Part shown: positions 59,698-64,000 of the stretch, piece by piece
Layout: each line of letters begins with the position of its first letter
Numbering within the stretch: the stretch's first letter is position 1
Assembly (NCBI RefSeq): GCF_016907925.1
Contig: NZ_JAFBCZ010000004.1
Coordinates: forward strand, 124,001-188,000
DNA from: Herpetosiphon giganteus
GTDB taxonomy: Bacteria > Chloroflexota > Chloroflexia > Chloroflexales > Herpetosiphonaceae
DNA: 64,000 nt
Direction: 5' to 3'
Notes under the pieces: model-generated
Seen by the model: the letters and a program-made list of their open reading frames with translations, nothing else
Told to the model about the DNA's origin: nothing
Databases searched by the model: none
Translations under genes and position numbers: made by a program

Positions 59698-61347
59698 GTG
59701 AGCCAAAACGAGCCAATGCAATGGAATGCAGCAGCGTTGCAAAGCTTGCAAATCGAGGGCGTAAACGAGCGTTGGAACGCAGTCCAGGAGCAGTTGCATC
59801 CAATTCTCGTCGCCATCACCGAGCAACTTGCTAACGTTGCGGCGCGCCAATTTCCCAACACTTGGGGCTTGTATGAGGTCAGCGCCAAATCGGTTAGGGC
59901 GGTCAATCGGGGCCGCCAACGTGATCCAATCGAAGATTATCATCTGGTGATCGATCGGCCACCGCGTGGCTGCCATATTTACCTTGGGGTCAGCGGCAGC
60001 GAAGAACGAATTTTGGTTGGTATTCAACTCTGGAATAAGCGCAAACGCGAGTTGGCAGCGGTGTGGGATCGCGGGCGGGTGCTGTGGGAGCCATTAATCA
60101 GCAGTTTGCCCGATGTGCGCTACACCCGTGGCGAGCATGCCGAGCAGCAACTTTGGCTCGATGATTATCTGGCCAATCGCACCAGCAATTATCTGTGGGC
60201 GGGCTGGAGCTACCCATGGCAGCAAGCGCTGGATGATAGCCAGCAGTTTAATCAACAATTGATTAACCATATTTTGGCCTTGCTCCCGCTCAACGAGGCA
60301 ATTATGGAAATTGCCGAAGAAGAGTGGGAATTGCCACCGAGCCATGTGCGCGAGGCACGGCCAAGTTACGCCACGGGCTTCAACAGCCCAAGCATCGAGG
60401 AAATTAGCGCCAACATTCGCCAACGTGGTTTTATCTATCCCGAGGCGGTGTTGCGCTCGTATCACATTGCGCTGCAAACCAAACCATTGGTGATTTTGCC
60501 CGGCATTTCAGGCACTGGCAAAACCCGTTTGACGCGGGTTTATGCTGATGCAGTGCATCAAATCGCGCCGCATAGCGATAATCCCTATTATTTGGCGGTG
60601 GCGGTGCAGCCCGATTGGCATAACGCCCGCGATTTATTGGGCTATTTCAATGCGCTAACCCAAACTTTTCAGCCAACGCCAACCTTGCGTTTATTGTTGC
60701 GCGCCGCCGCCGATCCTGCCTATCCCTATTTTTTATGCCTCGATGAGCTGAATTTGGCGCGGCCAGAATATTATTTAGCACCCATTTTGAGTGCGCTGGA
60801 AACCGCCGAACACCTGATCGATTTAGGAATTCCGCAGGAAGTGGCCCAAACCGTTGATGGCGAAAGCGTGCGCAACCCACTACGTTTGCCGTTGAATGTG
60901 CATATCATCGGCACAGTTAATGTTGATGAAAGCACCTTTAGCCTCAGCGATAAACTGCTTGATCGGGCGAATGTGATTGAACTCACCGAGGTGGATTTGC
61001 TGGCGTGGCGCAGTAGTTATCGTCGCCCATTTGATGCCACTGCATGGCAATTATTGCTCGAATTACAGCCAATCTTGGCAGGGCTTGGTCATCCATTTGG
61101 CTATCGGGCGGTCGAAGAAATTGGCCGCTATTTGGAAGGAGCTGAGGGCATTATGCCGCTCAACACGGCGCTTGATTTACAAATTAAGCAAAAATTATTG
61201 CCAAAATTGCGTGGCGACGATAGCCAACGCTTTCGCAATGGCTTGCAAAGTTTAGCCCAAGCGCTCGCAGCCTATCCACAATCGCAGGCTAAAATTCAAT
61301 CCATGCTCGAACGCCTCGATCGCGAGGGCTTTGCTGATTTTTATTAA
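59698..61347 (+). CDS. McrB-like AAA+ ATPase, without McrC
   Basis: 549 aa. An N-terminal alpha/beta domain of about 200 residues of unknown type (DYHLVIDRPPRGCHIYLGVSG, VGIQLWNKRKRELAAVWD), then an AAA+ domain of the McrB class. Walker A is GISGTGKT (around residue 270), Walker B LCLDELNLARPEYYL, sensor region GTVNVDESTFSLSDKLLDRA. McrB normally pairs with the McrC nuclease in modified-DNA restriction; the next genes are purK and purE and no McrC is seen. GTG 59698 has AAGGA 9 nt upstream. The start follows the FHA-ABC stop by 2 nt, so the two are co-transcribed. Confidence 0.82.
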   Translation: MSQNEPMQWNAAALQSLQIEGVNERWNAVQEQLHPILVAITEQLANVAARQFPNTWGLYEVSAKSVRAVNRGRQRDPIEDYHLVIDRPPRGCHIYLGVSGSEERILVGIQLWNKRKRELAAVWDRGRVLWEPLISSLPDVRYTRGEHAEQQLWLDDYLANRTSNYLWAGWSYPWQQALDDSQQFNQQLINHILALLPLNEAIMEIAEEEWELPPSHVREARPSYATGFNSPSIEEISANIRQRGFIYPEAVLRSYHIALQTKPLVILPGISGTGKTRLTRVYADAVHQIAPHSDNPYYLAVAVQPDWHNARDLLGYFNALTQTFQPTPTLRLLLRAAADPAYPYFLCLDELNLARPEYYLAPILSALETAEHLIDLGIPQEVAQTVDGESVRNPLRLPLNVHIIGTVNVDESTFSLSDKLLDRANVIELTEVDLLAWRSSYRRPFDATAWQLLLELQPILAGLGHPFGYRAVEEIGRYLEGAEGIMPLNTALDLQIKQKLLPKLRGDDSQRFRNGLQSLAQALAAYPQSQAKIQSMLERLDREGFADFY

Positions 61348-61449
61348 ACGAGGGGTCGGGGGCTGGGGGTCACGGGAGAAGAACATAGAGCATAGAGCAT
61401 AGAACATAGAGGCGATTGGCTATCGGAAGCTGGTTGGTAATGAGGTGCA

Positions 61450-61543
61450 TGCCCTCACCCCTAGCCCACTGAACGCGGACGAGGGGAGCATCGGTTTCGC
61501 AGTTCCCCCTCGCCTGTTCGACGGGAGAGGGGGTGAGGGCATG
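61450..61543. repeat. Dispersed long hairpin repeat, family B, copy 2
   Basis: Inverted ends GCCCTCACCCCTAGCCC and GAGAGGGGGTGAGGGC enclose GCGGACGAGGGG and CCCCTCGCC. It corresponds to 39485-39624 (shared AGTTCCCCCTCGCC / AGCTCCCCCTCGCC segment). It follows a (GAACATAGAGCATA) type repeat at 61380-61409 that recurs near 63349-63377. Confidence 0.75.
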
Positions 61544-61614
61544 CTATAGTTGAACTTAGCCCATAGCCTACTCATCCTTCGTGAATCAAATTAACTTATA
61601 GCTAATAAGGCATT

Positions 61615-62760
61615 ATGACAAAACGTTTAGGCATTCTTGGTGGCGGGCAATTAGCTCGAATGTTGGTGCAAGCGGCGATTCCCTTGGGAATTGAAACCGT
61701 TATTTTAGCCAACCGCAACGACGAGCCAGCAGCGTTGGTGAGCAAAGCGGTGGTTGGCGATTGGAATGATCGAGCCTTGCTTGATCAATTTGCCCAAGCG
61801 GTTGATGTAGTGGTGCTTGAAAACGAGTTTATTGGCTCGGAAAAGCTGGCCTATCTCGCGAGCAAAGGGGTGCAACTGGTGCCTGATCAAGCAACCTTGG
61901 GCTTGATTGAGGATAAGGCGCAGCAGAAATTGACCTTGGCAGCAGCAGGCTTGCCCGTGCCAGCCTTGGGCTTAATCGAATCGCTGGGCGATGTTGAAGC
62001 CTTTGGAGCCGAGCATGGCTTTCCATTGATGCTTAAAACGCGACGCAACGGCTACGATGGTCGGGGTACGGCCAAAATTCGCAGCGCCGATGAGATTGCC
62101 AGCGCCTGCGCAGCCTTGGGTTTTCCGGAAAACCCAGTGTTTGTTGAGGCTTGGGTTCCCTTCGAGGCTGAGCTGGCAACCCTGATTATTCGCTCGGTCA
62201 ACGGCGAGCAATGCGTCTATCCAGTGATTGAAACCTACCAGCCAAGCGGGGTCTGTCGAGTAGTGCGCGCTCCAGCGCCCTTCTCAGCAGCAATTCAGCA
62301 ACAAGCCCGCGAGGTAGCCCAAGCAACCGCAGCCGCGCTCGGCGGCTTAGGCATCTTGGCGGTTGAGATGTTTCTGACCAGCAAAGGCCAGATTTTGGTC
62401 AACGAGCTTGCGCCTCGCCCGCATAACACGGGCCATTATTCAATTGAAGGCTGCTATTGTTCGCAGTTCGAAAACACCATCCGAGCAGCGCTGGGCTGGC
62501 CGTTGGGCGATCCACAGTTGCGCCAACAAAGCGCGGTAATGGTCAATGTGCTTGCGCCAACCAGCAGAGCCTTGGAAAGTAGCCTGATTCAAACCGCACT
62601 CCAACCACAAGTGCATGTGCATTGGTACGATAAACGTAGCGCCAAGCCAGGCCGTAAAATTGGCCATATTACCGCTGTGGGAGCTGATCTCAGCGAAGTT
62701 GAGGCGCGCGCCCAAGCCGCCGTCGATCAATTGGAGCAGGTGCTGGCCGAACCAGCTTAA
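61615..62760 (+). CDS. purK: 5-(carboxyamino)imidazole ribonucleotide synthase
   Basis: 381 aa, family length. ATP-grasp enzyme that carboxylates AIR with bicarbonate to N5-CAIR. N-terminal LGILGGGQLARMLVQAA, DKAQQKLTLAAAGLPVP, LKTRRNGYDGRGTAKI (ATP-grasp core), and LVNELAPRPHNTGHYSIEGCYCSQFE with PHNSGH-type motif (here PHNTGH). A cytosolic purine synthesis step, immediately before PurE. AAGG lies upstream of ATG 61615. Confidence 0.95.
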   Translation: MTKRLGILGGGQLARMLVQAAIPLGIETVILANRNDEPAALVSKAVVGDWNDRALLDQFAQAVDVVVLENEFIGSEKLAYLASKGVQLVPDQATLGLIEDKAQQKLTLAAAGLPVPALGLIESLGDVEAFGAEHGFPLMLKTRRNGYDGRGTAKIRSADEIASACAALGFPENPVFVEAWVPFEAELATLIIRSVNGEQCVYPVIETYQPSGVCRVVRAPAPFSAAIQQQAREVAQATAAALGGLGILAVEMFLTSKGQILVNELAPRPHNTGHYSIEGCYCSQFENTIRAALGWPLGDPQLRQQSAVMVNVLAPTSRALESSLIQTALQPQVHVHWYDKRSAKPGRKIGHITAVGADLSEVEARAQAAVDQLEQVLAEPA

Positions 62761-62858
62761 TCTGAACAAATTCACATTGTCAGGCAAAATCGGGTGCTGC
62801 AAAGGCGCGGCATCCTCGATCAAGGCTTGGCATTTTTATTGTATGCGAAAGGACAATC

Positions 62859-63365
62859 ATGAGCGCCGTAGTTGGGATTGTGATGGGCAGCGATTCGGAT
62901 TTGGCCACGATGCAAGCAGCAGCCAGCATTTGCCAAGAATTTGCGATTGAGTATGAGTTGCGGGTGGTTTCGGCCCACCGCACACCTGCATTGATGGCCG
63001 AATATGGCCAAACCGCCCACGAACGCGGCCTCAAAGTAATTATTGCTGGTGCTGGCGGCGCGGCCCATTTGCCAGGCATGCTGGCCGCCTATACCCCGTT
63101 GCCAGTGATTGGCGTGCCGGTGCCGATTGGTCATTTGCAGGGTGTTGATGCCTTGCTGTCAATTGTCCAAATGCCTGGCGGCGTGCCAGTTGCCACCGTC
63201 GCGATTGGTCAAGCCAAAAACGCTGGTTTGCTGGCAATTCAAATTTTGGCCACCGCCGATGCCGCCTTGCAAGCCAAATTGATTGAATATAAACAGACCA
63301 TGGCAACAGAATCACAGGCCAAGAACGAGCGCCTGCAAGCAAGCGCTAAGAACATAGAGCAATGA
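62859..63365 (+). CDS. purE: N5-CAIR mutase
   Basis: 168 aa. Class I PurE, which rearranges the PurK product N5-CAIR to CAIR. Active-site segments: [44 protein letters not shown] (catalytic His), PVIGVPV and [22 protein letters not shown] lies 5 nt before ATG 62859 and purK ends 98 nt upstream, so they form one transcript. The C terminus (about 150-168) is a charged extension. Confidence 0.96.
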   Translation: MSAVVGIVMGSDSDLATMQAAASICQEFAIEYELRVVSAHRTPALMAEYGQTAHERGLKVIIAGAGGAAHLPGMLAAYTPLPVIGVPVPIGHLQGVDALLSIVQMPGGVPVATVAIGQAKNAGLLAIQILATADAALQAKLIEYKQTMATESQAKNERLQASAKNIEQ

Positions 63366-63587
63366 ACATAGAACATAGTTGTGGGGATCGGTTATTAGGG
63401 GTCGGGGATCGGTGAGGCCTAAGCAAACAATGCTTCGGGCAATTCGTGGCAAAAAATTTAACGCAGAGGCGCAGAGAATGTATGGCTATAGGCTATGGGC
63501 TTTTGGCTCTAGGAAATTAATAATCTGGGCTAATCTGTGCAATCTGTGGCTACAATAATTATTATTCGTGGAATTCGTGGCAAAAGA

Positions 63588-63655
63588 ACAGCCTTCGCGT
63601 CCTTCGCGATCTTCGCGGTTCCGATCCTTCGTGCCCTTCGTGTCCTTCGTGGATC
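63588..63655. repeat. Cluster of 'ccttcgtgtcc' units
   Basis: At least six short direct repeats of CCTTCGCG or CCTTCGTG. Similar but shorter copies occur at 9922-9938 and 28304-28330. Confidence 0.75.
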
Positions 63656-63678
63656 AAATCCTTAACGCAGAGGGCTAT

Positions 63679-63709
63679 AAAAAAGGGATCGGGCACAAAA
63701 CCCGATCCC
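63679..63709 (-). terminator. Intrinsic terminator of lipA
   Basis: Minus strand: GGGATCGGG, 7-nt loop, CCCGATCCC, then TTTTTTATAG. It lies 27 nt after the lipA stop. Confidence 0.9.
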
Positions 63710-63735
63710 CAACAACCATTCCCCAACCCCCACAT

Positions 63736-63999
63736 CTACAAATCGGCGACGTGTTCGTGAGCGTGATACGACGAGCGCACCATCGGGCCTGATTCGACGT
63801 GGCGGAAACCACGGGCCAAGCCTTGCTCGCGGAACCAGGTAAAGGTTTCTGGTGGCACATAGCGATCAATCGCCCAGTGATCGCCCGATGGCGAGAGATA
63901 TTGGCCAATCGTCATGACATCAACATCTGAGCGGCGCAAGGCATCCATCACGGTCAGCACTTCTTCATCGGTCTCGCCAGCGCCAACCATCAAGCCACT
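63736..63999 (-). CDS. lipA: Lipoyl synthase LipA (3' end only; runs off the right edge)
   Basis: The last 87 or so residues of a radical SAM enzyme that inserts two sulfurs into octanoyl-protein. [14 protein letters not shown] (family: KSGLMVGLGET), [32 protein letters not shown] and the C-terminal [20 protein letters not shown], carrying the conserved SSYHA Ser. The cluster-binding N-terminal half is outside the window. It complements the LipM-like transferase and GcvH at 33.4-35.8 kb. Confidence 0.95.
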   Translation of the reverse strand, partial: SGLMVGAGETDEEVLTVMDALRRSDVDVMTIGQYLSPSGDHWAIDRYVPPETFTWFREQGLARGFRHVESGPMVRSSYHAHEHVADL

Positions 64000-64000
64000 T

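Larger units (their letters stand above)
63366..63735. other. Gene-free stretch with dispersed repeats
   Basis: 370 bases without a gene. It has a GAACATAGAGCAATGAACATAGAACATAG tract at its start (63349-63377), GGGGTCGGGGATCGG near 63395, and a dense set of CCTTCGCG / CCTTCGTG units (63588-63652). The lipA terminator is at its right end. Confidence 0.75.

Noticed and set aside
59698-61347. Calling a complete McrBC restriction system
   Set aside because: Only an McrB-like ATPase is present; the following genes are purK and purE.

Overview
The window reads as chromosomal DNA of a Chloroflexota bacterium, most like the gliding genus Herpetosiphon. This is inferred from gene content and style: mid GC, System I-type cytochrome c maturation genes with a Cys-type CcmE, VanW proteins with repeated N-terminal modules, many Ser/Thr kinase, FHA and zinc-ribbon proteins, a split glycine decarboxylase, and intergenic repeats of the 'ccttcgtgtccttcgtgg' kind. 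No 16S rRNA or tRNA is present to confirm it. Both edges cut genes: ccmA on the left and lipA on the right.

Layout. 1-7.7 kb: ccmA-B-C-D-E-F, a TPR protein, a TlpA-type thioredoxin and an OmpR-type regulator, all on +. 7.8-15.3 kb: ABC-F ATPase, coaE, a GAF histidine kinase, a divergent SugE-type SMR exporter and Lrp regulator, and a secreted VanW protein. 15.3-22.2 kb: a tandem array of nine related small membrane proteins of a family I cannot name, with one ankyrin-like gene among them. 22.2-28.2 kb (-): two GAF-STAS proteins, an ACT-domain protein, a B-box membrane protein, a WecG/TagA transferase, hisIE, and purH behind a ZTP riboswitch. 28.3-30.3 kb: a divergent TetR/TetX-like pair around a 33-bp palindrome. 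30.4-36.0 kb (-): a LipM-like acyltransferase with gcvT-gcvH-gcvPA-gcvPB behind a tandem glycine riboswitch and terminator. 36.0-41 kb: a 42-aa membrane peptide, AMMECR1, a radical-SAM-family protein without its cluster cysteines, a sulfite-oxidase-like enzyme, and a histidine-kinase-like protein without its phospho-acceptor His.

41.0-46.4 kb (-): a tightly packed six-gene operon linking polyamine synthesis (speD and a membrane-anchored SpeE fusion) to the cell envelope (DUF350, a FemX-like transferase, and two proteins sharing an unnamed domain). 46.5-51.3 kb: a two-component system, a paaI-like thioesterase gene interrupted by one in-frame stop, a metallo-hydrolase and an XRE/MmyB-type regulator. 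51.3-61.3 kb: a HAD hydrolase, then a phospho-signalling locus (zinc-ribbon FHA protein, Ser/Thr kinase, PP2C phosphatase, FHA-ABC transporter, McrB-like AAA ATPase). 61.6-64 kb: purK, purE and the 3' end of lipA.

The best candidates for undescribed biology are the membrane-protein array (15.4-22.2 kb), the polyamine/envelope operon (41-46.4 kb), and the zinc-ribbon/FHA signalling locus with its AAA ATPase (52-61 kb). Functions proposed for these are inference.
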